Shown here: positions 35,201-45,115 of the stretch, one piece after another
Layout: each line of letters opens with the position of its first letter
How positions within the stretch are numbered: position 1 is the stretch's first letter
Assembly: GCA_018263115.1 (NCBI GenBank)
Contig: JADFDC010000009.1
Location: 1-64,000, forward strand
Source of the DNA: Thiobacillus sp.
GTDB lineage: Bacteria > Pseudomonadota > Gammaproteobacteria > Burkholderiales > Thiobacillaceae
Direction of reading: 5' to 3'
DNA: 64,000 bases
Made by a program: the position numbers and the translations under genes
The notes under the pieces: model-generated
What the model was told of the DNA's origin: nothing
What the model saw: the letters and a program-made list of their open reading frames with translations, nothing else
Database searches by the model: none

Positions 35201-36847
35201 TCAACCGGATTTATCTCTTCCCAATCTCTGGCAGTACGATGCCAGCCAGTTGGTGGACGCATCGTGGCCAGTAATGGGCGTGCCCTCTCCCAATTCCCGG
35301 ATAAGCGTCCCAGCCAGCTTCTTGCCGAGTTCCACACCCCACTGATCGAAGGCATTGATGTTCCAGAGGACGCTTTGCACGAAAGTCTTGTGCTCATATA
35401 ACGCGACCAGCCTGCCCAGTGTGCGTGGGTTCAGTTCACGGTAAAGCAGGGTATTCGAGGGGCGGTTGCCAGGGAAAACCTTGTGCGGCAACAGCAATCG
35501 AATCTTGTCGTCATCCAGGCCTTCGGCTTTCAGTTCCGAGCGCGCTTCTTCTTCTGTTTTTCCTAGCATCAGGGCTTCGCTCTGCGCCATGCAGTTTGCC
35601 GCCAGCATTTGCTGCATGCCGTCGTAGGGGTGAGCAGTCGTCGCGGCCAGCAGGAAGTCGGCCGGGATGAAGCGGGTACCCTGATGCAGTAACTGGTAGA
35701 ACGCATGCTGGCCGTTCGTGCCGGGCTCGCCCCAGACGATTTCGCCCGTGGCGTGGCTCACCACTTCGCCTTGACGCGTGACGCGCTTGCCGTTGGATTC
35801 CATGCAGAGTTGCTGGAGATAGGCGGGGAAGCGGCCAAGGTGCTGATCGTAGGGCAGCACGGCGTGACTGTGCGCATCCCAGAAATGCTGGTACCAGATC
35901 GAGAGCAGGGCGAGCGTGGCGGGCATGCTGCCGACTGGATCGGAGCGGAAATGTTCGTCCATGTCGCGCGCACCGGCGAGCATGCTCTCGAATCCATCCA
36001 TGCCAATGTAAACCGCGATGGGCAGGCCGATGGCGGACCACATGGAATAACGGCCGCCGACCCAGTCCCAGAATATGAACATGTTGGCGGGATCAATGCC
36101 GAATGCCCTGACCGCAGCTTCGTTGGTGGAAACGGCAACGAAGTGCTTCGCAACCGCCTGCTCCGAACCGAGTTTTTCCACCAGCCAGCGGCGCGCGATC
36201 TTCGCGTTCGCCAGCGTTTCCAGCGTGGTGAAGGTTTTGGATGAAATGATGAACAGCGTGGTTTCTGCATTCAAATCATCCAGCGTGTCGCCAATGTGAT
36301 TGGGATCGACGTTGGAGACGAAATGCATGCTGAGCTGTTTGCTGCCGTATGACTTGAGCGCGCGGCAGGCCATCGCGGGGCCGAGATCGGAGCCGCCGAT
36401 GCCGATGCTGACGACATCGGAAATGACCTTGCCGGAGTGGCCGCGCCAGCTTCCGTTACGCACGGAATCCGTGAAAACGCGCATCTGGCTGAGCACATCC
36501 GCCACTGCGGGTATGATGTTCTGGCCGTCCACGAAAACGGGTTTGCCCGAATCGCTGCGCAGCGCGACATGCAGCACGGCACGGTTCTCGGTGAAATTGA
36601 TCTTCTCGCCCTTGAACATGGCTTCGGTCCAGGCCGGCACGTTCGCCTCGACTGCCAGCCGTCGCAGCAGCGCAAGGGTTTCATCGCTGATGAGGTTTTT
36701 CGAGTAGTCGAGCAGGAGTTCGTCCAGCCGAGGGCTGTAACGATCAAAGCGTTTCGGATCGGTCTTGAACAGGTCGCGCAGGTGTACGTTGTTCCAGGCA
36801 GCACGGTGGGCCTGAAGTCCTTTCCAGGCAGGAAGATCTGTCAGCAT
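35201..36847 (-). CDS. pgi: Glucose-6-phosphate isomerase
   Basis: 548 residues from ATG 36847, two bases after glgB ends (the track start is 24 codons too early). Motifs: SIGIGGSDLGPAMACRALK, IISSKTFTTLETLANA, SMWSAIGLPIAVYIG and the conserved end QWGVELGKKLAGTLIREL. Interconverts glucose-6-P and fructose-6-P. With glgB it forms a leftward operon linking glycolysis to glycogen synthesis. Confidence 0.97.
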   Translation of the reverse strand: MLTDLPAWKGLQAHRAAWNNVHLRDLFKTDPKRFDRYSPRLDELLLDYSKNLISDETLALLRRLAVEANVPAWTEAMFKGEKINFTENRAVLHVALRSDSGKPVFVDGQNIIPAVADVLSQMRVFTDSVRNGSWRGHSGKVISDVVSIGIGGSDLGPAMACRALKSYGSKQLSMHFVSNVDPNHIGDTLDDLNAETTLFIISSKTFTTLETLANAKIARRWLVEKLGSEQAVAKHFVAVSTNEAAVRAFGIDPANMFIFWDWVGGRYSMWSAIGLPIAVYIGMDGFESMLAGARDMDEHFRSDPVGSMPATLALLSIWYQHFWDAHSHAVLPYDQHLGRFPAYLQQLCMESNGKRVTRQGEVVSHATGEIVWGEPGTNGQHAFYQLLHQGTRFIPADFLLAATTAHPYDGMQQMLAANCMAQSEALMLGKTEEEARSELKAEGLDDDKIRLLLPHKVFPGNRPSNTLLYRELNPRTLGRLVALYEHKTFVQSVLWNINAFDQWGVELGKKLAGTLIRELGEGTPITGHDASTNWLASYCQRLGRDKSG

Positions 36848-36849
36848 GA

Positions 36850-39012
36850 TCAGAGTTTTAGCAAGATTGCAGCCAGCGGTGGAAGCGTCAGGGTAATTGA
36901 GTGTGGCTGATCCATCCATGGCACGGGCTCGCTGTGAACCCCGCCGCCATTGCCCTGATTGGAGCCGCTGAAATGCGCGGAATCAGTGTTGAGCATTTCA
37001 CGGTAATAGCCCGGCGCGGGTACGCCCAGCCGGTAACCCTGACGGGGCACGGGGGTGAAGTTGAGCACCACGAGCGTGCATTGGTCATCCGGCGCGCGCC
37101 GCAAAAAGGCAAGAATCGAATGGTCGGCATCGTTGCAATCCAGCCACTGGAAGCCGACGGGCTCGAAGTCGAGCGTATGCAGCGAGGGGTCGTCTCGATA
37201 CAAACGATTGAGATCGCGTGTGAGCCGGTGTATGCCAACATGCCAGTCGGTGCCCAGCAGGCTCCAGTCCAGTTCCCAGCCGACCTGCCATTCGCGTCCC
37301 TGGGCGAATTCGCTGCCCATGAAATTCAGTTTTTTGCCGGGGCTGGCCATCTGCCAGGCTATCAAGAGACGAAGATTGGCGAACTGCTGCCAGGTGTCGC
37401 CGGGCATTTTTGCGATAAGCGAACCCTTTCCATGCACCACTTCATCGTGCGACAGCGGCAGGATGAAGTTTTCCGTGTAGGCGTAGAGCTGGCCGAAGGT
37501 CAGCAGGTTGTGGTGCCAGCGGCGGTGCACCGGTTCGTATTGCATGTAGCGCAATGTGTCGTTCATCCAGCCCATGTTCCACTTAAGCGAGAAACCGAGT
37601 CCCCCGAGATAGGCCGGACGCGAAACCATGGGCCAGGCGGTGGATTCCTCGGCGAAGGTCACGGCGCCGGGAAATTCTTCATGCACCATGACGTTGAGCT
37701 GGCGCAGGAAATCGATGGCTTCGAGATTTTCGCGTCCGCCATACTGGTTGGGAAGCCATTCGCCCGCCTTGCGCGAGTAATCCAGATAAAGCATCGAGGC
37801 GACCGCATCCACGCGCAGTCCGTCAATGTGGAATTCCGACAGCCAGTAATGCGCGCTGGCCAGCAGGAAATTTCTGACCTCTGCGCGCCCGTAATTGAAA
37901 ATGTGTGTACCCCAATCCTGATGGTAACCACGACGCGGATCTTCATGCTCATACAGCGCGGTGCCGTCGTAACGAGCCAATGCCCAGTCATCCTGCGGGA
38001 AATGGGCAGGCACCCAGTCCAGAATCACGCCGATGCCGGCCTGATGACAGGCATCGACCAGGGCACGGAAGTCGTCCGGCGTGCCGTAGCGGCTGGTGGG
38101 CGCGAAGTAGCCCGTGGCCTGATAGCCCCAGGATTCATCCAGAGGGTGTTCCGAGACCGGCAGAAGTTCAATGTGGGTGTAACCCATCTCCTGAATGTAG
38201 GGAACAAGCTGCTCCGCCAGTTCTTGGTACGTGTAGAAACGTCCATCCGGGTGCCGTTTCCAGGAACCCGCGTGCATTTCGTAGACGTTGATGGGGGCAT
38301 GCAACCAATCCCACTGCTGACGCTTTTCCAGCCAGGCTGCATCCTGCCATTGATGCCGGGAAGCTTCGGCGACACGCGGTGAAGTGCCGGGCCGGCGCTC
38401 GAACTGTTGAGCGTAGGGGTCGGATTTGACCAGAATCTGCCCCGAGTCGCGGTTGCGAATTTCAAATTTGTAGTGTGTTCCAGGCCTGATCTGCGGGATG
38501 AACAGCTCCCATACCCCTGAACCGCCACGCGAACGCATGGGATGAAGCCGGCCATCCCAGCGGTTGAAATCGCCGACGACCGAAACCCGCTCAGCATTGG
38601 GTGCCCATGCGGCAAAACGTACGCCAGACGTGCCATTCACCACGGTGTGATGGGCGCCCAGCATCTGGTAGGCCCGCATCAGCCGGCCTTCGCCAAACAG
38701 GTACAGATCGTGATCTGAAAGCAGGGGCGGGAAGCAATAGGGATCATCCCGCTCGTAACTGTTATGGCCATCGCTGACGCGAAGGCGGTAGGGGATTTCC
38801 GGCACCCGCCCCCCTTGCCACTCGAAAAGACCCCGTGGATCGGTTTTTTCCATGGGTCCCAGGCCGATGATTTCAATCGTGTCGGCGTAGGGGTCGAATA
38901 CGCGGATGACATGGCCGTCCGCGTGGGAATGCCAGCCTAAAAATCCGAATGGATCATGGCTGCGTCCTGCAGCCAGTTCGAGTAGGCGATTGTCGCTGGA
39001 TGCCTTTAACAT
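36850..39012 (-). CDS. glgB: 1,4-alpha-glucan branching enzyme
   Basis: 720 residues from ATG 39012 (GTG 39018 is a weak alternative). An N-terminal CBM48-type domain (about 15-200) and a GH13 catalytic domain follow: [21 protein letters not shown] with the nucleophile Asp, [10 protein letters not shown] with the acid/base Glu, and [14 protein letters not shown] with the stabilising Asp. It creates alpha-1,6 branches in glycogen. Divergent from glgC across about 80 nt. Confidence 0.97.
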   Translation of the reverse strand: MLKASSDNRLLELAAGRSHDPFGFLGWHSHADGHVIRVFDPYADTIEIIGLGPMEKTDPRGLFEWQGGRVPEIPYRLRVSDGHNSYERDDPYCFPPLLSDHDLYLFGEGRLMRAYQMLGAHHTVVNGTSGVRFAAWAPNAERVSVVGDFNRWDGRLHPMRSRGGSGVWELFIPQIRPGTHYKFEIRNRDSGQILVKSDPYAQQFERRPGTSPRVAEASRHQWQDAAWLEKRQQWDWLHAPINVYEMHAGSWKRHPDGRFYTYQELAEQLVPYIQEMGYTHIELLPVSEHPLDESWGYQATGYFAPTSRYGTPDDFRALVDACHQAGIGVILDWVPAHFPQDDWALARYDGTALYEHEDPRRGYHQDWGTHIFNYGRAEVRNFLLASAHYWLSEFHIDGLRVDAVASMLYLDYSRKAGEWLPNQYGGRENLEAIDFLRQLNVMVHEEFPGAVTFAEESTAWPMVSRPAYLGGLGFSLKWNMGWMNDTLRYMQYEPVHRRWHHNLLTFGQLYAYTENFILPLSHDEVVHGKGSLIAKMPGDTWQQFANLRLLIAWQMASPGKKLNFMGSEFAQGREWQVGWELDWSLLGTDWHVGIHRLTRDLNRLYRDDPSLHTLDFEPVGFQWLDCNDADHSILAFLRRAPDDQCTLVVLNFTPVPRQGYRLGVPAPGYYREMLNTDSAHFSGSNQGNGGGVHSEPVPWMDQPHSITLTLPPLAAILLKL

Positions 39013-39094
39013 AGTCACCTGTATTGAAACCGGTCGTCTTTATGAAAGCCTATCATAAGAAGAAGGCCATATTTGTCGCAATGAAAGGGTTGTC

Positions 39095-40378
39095 ATGCAA
39101 AATCCCCATAATGGTGAGCCACGATTCGTCAGTCTCATCACCAAGCAGACCGTCGCGCTTATCCTCGCCGGCGGACGCGGTTCCAGATTGATGCAGATGA
39201 CGGACTGGCGCGCCAAGCCGTCTGTTCCCTTTGGCGGAAAATTCCGCATCGTCGATTTTCCGCTGTCGAATTGCCTGAATTCCGGCATACGTCGGGTTGG
39301 GGTGCTGACGCAGTACAAGGCGCACAGCCTGATCAAACATATCCAGCGTGGCTGGGGCTTTCTGCGTGGCGAGTTCAACGAGTTCATCGAATTGCTGCCA
39401 GCGCAGCAGCGCATCGAAACGGAATGGTACAAGGGCACGGCGGATGCGGTATTCCAGAACATGGACATTCTGCGTACCTACGATCCAGAATATATCTTGA
39501 TCCTGGCGGGTGATCATATCTACAAGATGGATTACGGCGAGATGCTGGCCTGTCATGTCAAACATCAGGCGGACATGACGGTGGCCTGCATGGAAGTGCC
39601 GCTGGAGGAGGCAAAGGCGTTTGGCGTAATGGCGGTAGATGACAACGAGCGCATCATCGAATTTGCCGAAAAGCCCGACAACCCGCCACCCATGCCCGGC
39701 CGCCCGGACCGGGCGCTGGCCAGCATGGGCATCTATGTTTTCAACGCCAAATTCCTTTATGAGCAGTTGATTCGCGACGCGGATGACCCGCATTCGGAAC
39801 ACGATTTCGGCAAGAACCTCATCCCGTACATGGTGCCGCGCTACCGCGTGGTCGCGCATCGCTTTTCGGACAGTTGCGTGAATAGCGCGGGGGACGAACC
39901 CTATTGGCGTGATGTGGGAACGGTGGAGGCCTTTTGGGAAGCCAACCTGGATCTGGCACGGGTCACCCCCGACCTCAACCTGTACGACAAGAGCTGGCCT
40001 ATCTGGACGTATCAGGAGCAATTGCCACCGGCGAAATTCGTGTTTGACAGCGATGATCGCAGGGGCCAGGCGATTGATTCCATGGTGTCGGGGGGCTGCG
40101 TGATATCGGGCGCAACGGTGCGACGTTCGGTGCTGTTTTCCAACGTCAAGGTCAACAGCTATGCCTATCTGGAAGACGCGGTGGTATTGCCGGATGTCCT
40201 GATCGGACGCAATGCCAGGCTGAAAAAAGTTGTCATCGACAAGGGATGCATCATTCCGGAAGGGCTGGAAATCGGTTATGACCCGGTGGCTGATGCCAAA
40301 GCATTCCACGTCACCCCGAACGGCGTGACGCTCGTTACCCCTGAAATGCTGGGACAGCACGTGCATTACGTCCGATGA
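39095..40378 (+). CDS. glgC: Glucose-1-phosphate adenylyltransferase
   Basis: 427 residues; makes ADP-glucose for glycogen. N-terminal nucleotide site [26 protein letters not shown] and [12 protein letters not shown], then [12 protein letters not shown] around residue 138, and [17 protein letters not shown] around 275. The C-terminal beta-helix part is present. AAAGGG lies 9 nt before the ATG. It is followed by the GH57 gene after 10 nt. Confidence 0.97.
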   Translation: MQNPHNGEPRFVSLITKQTVALILAGGRGSRLMQMTDWRAKPSVPFGGKFRIVDFPLSNCLNSGIRRVGVLTQYKAHSLIKHIQRGWGFLRGEFNEFIELLPAQQRIETEWYKGTADAVFQNMDILRTYDPEYILILAGDHIYKMDYGEMLACHVKHQADMTVACMEVPLEEAKAFGVMAVDDNERIIEFAEKPDNPPPMPGRPDRALASMGIYVFNAKFLYEQLIRDADDPHSEHDFGKNLIPYMVPRYRVVAHRFSDSCVNSAGDEPYWRDVGTVEAFWEANLDLARVTPDLNLYDKSWPIWTYQEQLPPAKFVFDSDDRRGQAIDSMVSGGCVISGATVRRSVLFSNVKVNSYAYLEDAVVLPDVLIGRNARLKKVVIDKGCIIPEGLEIGYDPVADAKAFHVTPNGVTLVTPEMLGQHVHYVR

Positions 40379-40388
40379 TGTCATTGCC

Positions 40389-42089
40389 ATGAGCACGCGC
40401 AAACTTCATCTGATTCTTTGCTGGCACATGCATCAGCCGGATTATCGAGATACCGGTACCGGCGAGTTTCGCCTGCCCTGGACGTATCTGCATGCGCTGA
40501 AGGATTACTCCGACATGGCCGCGCATGTTGAGGCCGAACCGCATGCGAAGGCCGTCTTCAATTTCGTGCCAGTGCTGCTGGATCAACTGGAGGATTATTC
40601 CGATCAGCTTGCCACGGGTCAGTATCGCGACCCCCTGCTGAGGCTGCTGGCACGGGCGGATTTCGAGAAACTGTCCAGCGACGAACGCGAGGTCATACTG
40701 GACTGCGGGTTCCGCTGCGATCACGAGCAGATGGTTTCGCCCTATCCCCCCTACAAGCGTCTGCATGAGCTGTACAAGCATGTCGAAAGTTTTGGCGGCA
40801 ATGCGCTCGATTATCTGTCCGGGCAATATCTGGCCGATCTGGTGACCTGGTACCACCTGGTCTGGATGGGTGAAACGGTACGCCGTGCCGACCCCCTGCC
40901 CGTGCGTTTGATGGCAAAAGGTCAGGGCTTCGATGCGGAAGACAGGAACGCGCTGCTGGGACTGGTGAGCCGCGTGATTCGCGAGTTGATCCCGCGCTAC
41001 CGGGCGTTGCTGGAAAGCGGTCGAATCGAGATTTCCTCCACGCCTCATACACACCCCATCGCGCCATTGCTGATCGATTTTCAGGCAGCGCGTGAAGCAT
41101 GGCCGGATATGGTGCTGCCGCGTGCGCATCATTATCCCGGTGGAACGGGACGCGTGGCGGCACATATCCGCTCGGCGGTCGAGTCGCATGTTCGACGCTT
41201 TGGACAGCCGCCTGCGGGATTCTGGCCGGCGGAAGGCGGGGTTTCCAATGCGGTGATTCGCCAGTTTGCCGGCGCCGGACTGCGCTGGACGGCAACCGGT
41301 GGAACAGTGCTGGTCAACAGCCTCAAGCATGCCGGCGAACATGCCGAATCAACTTCGCAATATCTCTACAGGCCTTACAAGATAACCGGCATGGATGACG
41401 GCCCTGCCTGTTTCTTTCGCGATGAAAAGCTTTCCGACCTGATTGGTTTCGAATATTCGAAGTGGCATGGCGCGGATGCGGTTACCCATTTCATCAGCGA
41501 ACTGGAACGCATCCATGATGAAACAAAAGGGACCGAGGCCGTGGTTTCCGTCATTCTGGATGGCGAAAATGCCTGGGAATACTATCCCTACAACGGGTTC
41601 TATTTTTTGTCCGGCCTTTACAAGGCGCTGGCGGACCATCCCTACATCCGCATGACGACATTCAGCGAGTATCTGGATTCTCATGGGCCCGATCAGGGCG
41701 CAAGTTTGCCAGGCGTAACCGCTGGCAGCTGGGTTTACGGGACATTTTCGACCTGGATTGGCGATCCCGCGAAAAATGCCGCCTGGGATTTGCTCTGCGA
41801 TGCGAAGCGTACGCTCGATCTGATTGAAGCATCCGGCAAGTTGAATCCGGCAAAGCTGAATGAGGTGTATGCACAACTTGCCATATGCGAGAGCTCGGAC
41901 TGGTTCTGGTGGTTTGGTGATTACAACCCCGGCCACACTGTTGCCAGCTTTGACCGGTTATACCGGGACAATCTCAAGCGCCTGTACCGATTGCTGGACG
42001 TGGAGACTCCCCTGATGCTTGATGAACCAATCTGTCATGGCGATGGCAACGACATGGAGGCTGGTGGAACCATGCGCCGCGCGACTTGA
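40389..42089 (+). CDS. Glycoside hydrolase family 57 protein
   Basis: 566 residues with the GH57 opening LHLILCWHMHQPDYRD and an internal WPAEGGVSNAVI around residue 280, then FILDGENAWEYYP-type end (ILDGENAWEYYPYNGFYF). Members act on alpha-1,4 or alpha-1,6 glucans as amylases, 4-alpha-glucanotransferases or branching enzymes. Being 10 nt after glgC implies a role in glycogen or maltodextrin remodelling; exact activity cannot be told from sequence. Confidence 0.9.
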   Translation: MSTRKLHLILCWHMHQPDYRDTGTGEFRLPWTYLHALKDYSDMAAHVEAEPHAKAVFNFVPVLLDQLEDYSDQLATGQYRDPLLRLLARADFEKLSSDEREVILDCGFRCDHEQMVSPYPPYKRLHELYKHVESFGGNALDYLSGQYLADLVTWYHLVWMGETVRRADPLPVRLMAKGQGFDAEDRNALLGLVSRVIRELIPRYRALLESGRIEISSTPHTHPIAPLLIDFQAAREAWPDMVLPRAHHYPGGTGRVAAHIRSAVESHVRRFGQPPAGFWPAEGGVSNAVIRQFAGAGLRWTATGGTVLVNSLKHAGEHAESTSQYLYRPYKITGMDDGPACFFRDEKLSDLIGFEYSKWHGADAVTHFISELERIHDETKGTEAVVSVILDGENAWEYYPYNGFYFLSGLYKALADHPYIRMTTFSEYLDSHGPDQGASLPGVTAGSWVYGTFSTWIGDPAKNAAWDLLCDAKRTLDLIEASGKLNPAKLNEVYAQLAICESSDWFWWFGDYNPGHTVASFDRLYRDNLKRLYRLLDVETPLMLDEPICHGDGNDMEAGGTMRRAT

Positions 42090-42152
42090 ATCCGCAGTTA
42101 GACTGAAAAGCCGTTTTCACGGACAATGCGGGCTGTTTTTCAGGAGCATCAA

Positions 42153-42644
42153 ATGAATCAGCGAGTTGTCCAGTCCGGCATGGTGGTTTACATCAGCTAT
42201 TCCATCCTTGATCAATCCGGCAATGTCATTGAGCAGCATGATCTGCCTGTAGGATATGTACAGGGTGGGAATAGTGGCCTATTGCCCAGCATTGAAACCG
42301 CCGTTGCGGGCAAAAGGGCCGGCGACCGGGTTGAAATCATATTGCCACCTGGAGATGCATTCGGTGAGCGGGACCATGACCTGAGCTTTACCGATGACAT
42401 CGACAATGTACCGCCCCAGTTCCGCCATGTTGGCGCTCAGGTGCAAATGTCCAACGAGGCAGGCGATACCAAAACCTTCTATGTCACGTCCATTGAAGAG
42501 GGCATGTTGACGGTGGATGGCAACCATCCACTTGCGGGACAAAATGCGGTATGTGTCGTGAATATTCTGGATATACGCGAGGCAACACCGGATGAGCTGG
42601 CAAGCGGCATGGCGGCGGACTCGGCACCAACGCAACTGCATTAA
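42153..42644 (+). CDS. SlyD-like FKBP-type peptidyl-prolyl isomerase
   Basis: 163 residues from ATG 42153, with CAGGAGC 8 nt upstream. FKBP signature: GMVVYISYSILDQSGNVIEQ, then LLPSIETAVAGKRAGDRVEIILPPGDAFGERD, and an inserted-in-flap chaperone domain around residues 75-125, as in SlyD. The His-rich tail of E. coli SlyD, which binds Ni, is absent, so a direct role in nickel supply for the hydrogenase is not supported. Confidence 0.88.
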   Translation: MNQRVVQSGMVVYISYSILDQSGNVIEQHDLPVGYVQGGNSGLLPSIETAVAGKRAGDRVEIILPPGDAFGERDHDLSFTDDIDNVPPQFRHVGAQVQMSNEAGDTKTFYVTSIEEGMLTVDGNHPLAGQNAVCVVNILDIREATPDELASGMAADSAPTQLH

Positions 42645-42679
42645 TTGGCAGTTGCTGTTCCATATCCATTAGCAATAAT

Positions 42680-42776
42680 CTTGAACCACCAAGGACACCA
42701 AGGACACAAAGTTTTATGCCGGTTTTCCATTGTGTACTTTGAGCACTTTGTGGTTTTGCTTGCCGTGGTGTGAAGA
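42680..42776. repeat. Dispersed hairpin-forming intergenic repeat
   Basis: AACCACCAAGGACACCAAGG at 42683-42702, continuing into ACACAAAG, is mirrored by TTGTGTACTTTGAGCACTTTGTGGTTT at 42730-42756, giving a long imperfect inverted repeat. The sequence resembles the AACCACNAAGGACACNAAGG family seen in many bacterial genomes. It has no coding content. Confidence 0.6.
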
Positions 42777-42802
42777 AAAGCCGGGGTAACCCGGCTTTTG
42801 TG
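42776..42802. terminator. Bidirectional terminator
   Basis: AAAAGCCGGG GTAA CCCGGCTTTT, a perfect 10-bp stem with an A run on the left and a T run on the right. It lies 20 nt beyond the end of the minus-strand SCP2-like gene and would also stop plus-strand readthrough from the FKBP gene. Confidence 0.85.
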
Positions 42803-42819
42803 TGTGTTGTTCTTGCTAT

Positions 42820-43329
42820 TTACTTGGCGGGGCAGGCCTGATCGCCAGGAATTTTTCCGGGCAGGCGCAGGAAGGCTTCAAACGGGCCCATCACGCTCAT
42901 TGCTTCCATCTTGGGGCCATTGAATTTCAAGCGACCAAAGGCCATGGCTTTCATGGGGCCGTACTCGCCCGCGCCCATTTCGTTCCAACGCTTTGTTTCG
43001 GCGTGCATGACATAGTCAGCCGAGGAATCCAGATTGGTGTTTTGCACCGCGCCGCCATAAACACACATGGCTTTGCCATCCTTGGCAACGATTTTCATTT
43101 CGGTCATGGTGGCTTCACCGCAATCCGTGCGGTACAGGTGAATGATCTTGTAGCCGCGGCCCTTGTCGTTCTTGATCCATTTCTCGGCCAGGCCATCGGT
43201 CAGGGTAGCGTCCTTGTTCCAGGCATCGCAAGCCTGAGCGGTCCAGTCGGCGGACATCATTGGGGCGGCTTGCGCGCCAACAGCAACAGTGGCAAGCAGG
43301 CCAGCCGTGATCAGGGAAATCTTGGTCAT
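42820..43329 (-). CDS. Exported SCP2-like protein
   Basis: 169 residues. Signal peptide MTKISLITAGLLATVAVGAQA, then a body with SADWTAQACDAWNKD, ADYVMHAETKRWNEMGAGEYGPMKAMAFGRLKFNGPK that recalls the SCP2 sterol/lipid-binding fold (the pattern of acidic stretch, amphipathic segment, then a hydrophobic helix). A lipid-binding periplasmic role is an inference from this resemblance. It sits beside the YeeE pair and the Mla operon, with separate transcription likely since a terminator follows. Confidence 0.7.
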   Translation of the reverse strand: MTKISLITAGLLATVAVGAQAAPMMSADWTAQACDAWNKDATLTDGLAEKWIKNDKGRGYKIIHLYRTDCGEATMTEMKIVAKDGKAMCVYGGAVQNTNLDSSADYVMHAETKRWNEMGAGEYGPMKAMAFGRLKFNGPKMEAMSVMGPFEAFLRLPGKIPGDQACPAK

Positions 43330-43418
43330 CTAACAACTCCTCCAGTGAAAAATTTAGGTAAGGGACAGCCTTACAGGCCACAAATTACGCGCAGCCTGCC
43401 CAGGTTGTCAATCAGACT

Positions 43419-43838
43419 TCATTCCGGCAAATAGTTCCGTAAAACTCCGTAAAGCCAGGTGCCGTGCAAGGCGCCAGCCAATGCAGCGAGGGCGCCGATG
43501 GAACCCATTCCAACCAGGGCGAATATGGGACCGGGGCACAGGCCGATGACGCCCCAGCCCAGGCCAAATACGATGCCACCCAGTATGTATTTGTATCGGC
43601 CAGGTTCCTTGACCGGAATTTCCATGGGAGACCCTTCAAGCGAGGCCCGGCCGGTAAAGCGTTTCATGACCTGAATGCCAATGACGCCGGTAATGATGGC
43701 GGTCATCATGATGCCGTACATGTGGAAGGACTGGAAATAAAACATCTCCATGATCCGGTACCACGAAGCGGCTTCAGACTTGACCAGCGTGAATCCGAAC
43801 AACACGCCAGCAATAAGGTAGGGGATAAAACGCATCAT
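43419..43838 (-). CDS. YeeE/YedE family protein, PmpB-like
   Basis: 139 residues from ATG 43838 (or ATG 43835; the track start is inside the upstream gene). Four hydrophobic segments; the key motif GVIGLCPGPIFALVG has a conserved cysteine used for thiosulfate or sulfane-sulfur passage in the YeeE/YedE family. It overlaps the end of the upstream YeeE gene (ATGA). Together the two half-length proteins form a PmpAB-type pair. Confidence 0.85.
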   Translation of the reverse strand: MMRFIPYLIAGVLFGFTLVKSEAASWYRIMEMFYFQSFHMYGIMMTAIITGVIGIQVMKRFTGRASLEGSPMEIPVKEPGRYKYILGGIVFGLGWGVIGLCPGPIFALVGMGSIGALAALAGALHGTWLYGVLRNYLPE

Positions 43839-44422
43839 GGCCGGATCACGCTCATGAGGTAGGACATCAGGTTTGGCGTAATGAAATGGGCGGCAAATAA
43901 TCCCCCCGCGAATATTCCAAGTACTGCCAGCAGGGATTGCGGCTGCATGGTCGACAGGCCGGTAATGGCATGTCCGGATGTACAGCCGGAGGCGTAGCGC
44001 GTGCCGAATCCAACCAGCACGCCGCCAATGAACATGATGAGGATGCTTTCCCAATAAAAGCCAAACAGGACAGGAGGCAGAAAGCCCTCGCCAATCGGCA
44101 CATTCCAGTATGCAATCCGGGTCAAAAACGCAACGGAAAGATCAATAGGCTCCGGATTGGCAAAGACGACACCCGCGAGAAAGCCGCCCAGTACAGCGCC
44201 GAGTGCAAATACAAGACTCCAGTTATGCTCACGCCAGTTGTATTTGAAAAAATCAACGCCAACGGAATGCGGCTGAGAAATGGCACACAGATGTCTGAGG
44301 TTGGATGAAATGCCGAAAGAACGATTGCCAATCCAGATCATCAGCGGCACCATCAAACCGATGATGGGTCCCGCGACATACCAGGGCCAGGGCGATTGCA
44401 GCCAGTGAACAAGAGTATCCAT
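43835..44422 (-). CDS. YeeE/YedE family protein, PmpA-like
   Basis: 195 residues with about five membrane helices. The conserved motif [19 protein letters not shown] carries the functional cysteine of YeeE-type sulfur (thiosulfate) importers. Pairs with the PmpB-like gene that overlaps its stop codon. Sulfur import or export in a lithotroph would fit, but no other sulfur-oxidation genes are visible beside it; a rhodanese is at 34099. Confidence 0.87.
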   Translation of the reverse strand: MDTLVHWLQSPWPWYVAGPIIGLMVPLMIWIGNRSFGISSNLRHLCAISQPHSVGVDFFKYNWREHNWSLVFALGAVLGGFLAGVVFANPEPIDLSVAFLTRIAYWNVPIGEGFLPPVLFGFYWESILIMFIGGVLVGFGTRYASGCTSGHAITGLSTMQPQSLLAVLGIFAGGLFAAHFITPNLMSYLMSVIRP

Positions 44423-44446
44423 GATCCCTCCGGAAAGTTTTTCTGG

Positions 44447-45115
44447 TTATAGCGATTCTTCCACCAGCTTGATGCGGGTGCGAAGTTTTTCCGCTTCGAG
44501 TTTATCGTTTTTCACCGTAGCACGGTTTTCCAGCAATTTAAGGTAAACCAGCAGGGGTTTGCGCCAGCCTTGTTCGGAAGCGGTTTCGGCAGCGAGATTC
44601 AGAATGGCGTCGTCTGTCTGTTTGCTCGCCGTGGCCAGAGAGGCGGCAATCAGACGTGAGAGCGGATCGGAGATGGACTGCAAGCTTGCCACTATTTTGG
44701 CTGGGTCGCTGTTTCTTGCAAAATCACGATATTGCGCGGGCAGCTTGCTGGCGTCGAGTTTGTCCTGCTGGTTTGTCAGAAAGCGATAATAGGCTTCGTC
44801 TTCAGGGTTGACGCCAAACTTTGCATGATCCAGATAACCCGTGCAGGGCTCATAGTCCAGGCTGGCCTGCCGCGTTGCGCAGCGGATCAGGTGCAGCTGG
44901 GCGGTTTCGCCAATTTTGCCTGCGCTGCCTGCCGCCTCCAGCGCCTGCTCAAAGTAGCGTTCGGCGCGCTGAACTTCACCTTTCAATTCGGCCCGCTTGT
45001 ATTTCTCGATGAGGTTGATGCTGTCTTTCCGCCAGTCCGGCACCTTGGGCCCGCCGCCGCAGGCTTGCAATAGCAGGATACAAAGGGTGACAACGAGAAG
45101 GTTTGAATGCTTCAT
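44447..45115 (-). CDS. Lipoprotein of the Mla-type operon
   Basis: 222 residues from ATG 45115 (track start is 13 codons early). A lipobox LLQACGGG with Cys18 or so follows a short signal peptide. The body is a helical, TPR-like sequence (YKRAELKGEVQRAERYFEQALEAAG). It overlaps mlaD by 4 nt, and is the last gene of the mlaE-(ATPase remnant)-mlaD-lipoprotein operon. Function is not known; it may be an outer-membrane or periplasmic partner of the MCE protein. Confidence 0.7.
   Translation of the reverse strand: MKHSNLLVVTLCILLLQACGGGPKVPDWRKDSINLIEKYKRAELKGEVQRAERYFEQALEAAGSAGKIGETAQLHLIRCATRQASLDYEPCTGYLDHAKFGVNPEDEAYYRFLTNQQDKLDASKLPAQYRDFARNSDPAKIVASLQSISDPLSRLIAASLATASKQTDDAILNLAAETASEQGWRKPLLVYLKLLENRATVKNDKLEAEKLRTRIKLVEESL

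Noticed and set aside
36901-38382. 493-residue plus-strand ORF opposite glgB
   Set aside because: Antisense of a strongly conserved GH13 gene; no family motif on the plus strand.
42153-42644. SlyD as a nickel-delivery partner of the hydrogenase
   Set aside because: The Ni-binding His/Cys-rich tail is missing and the gene is 23 kb from the hydrogenase operon.
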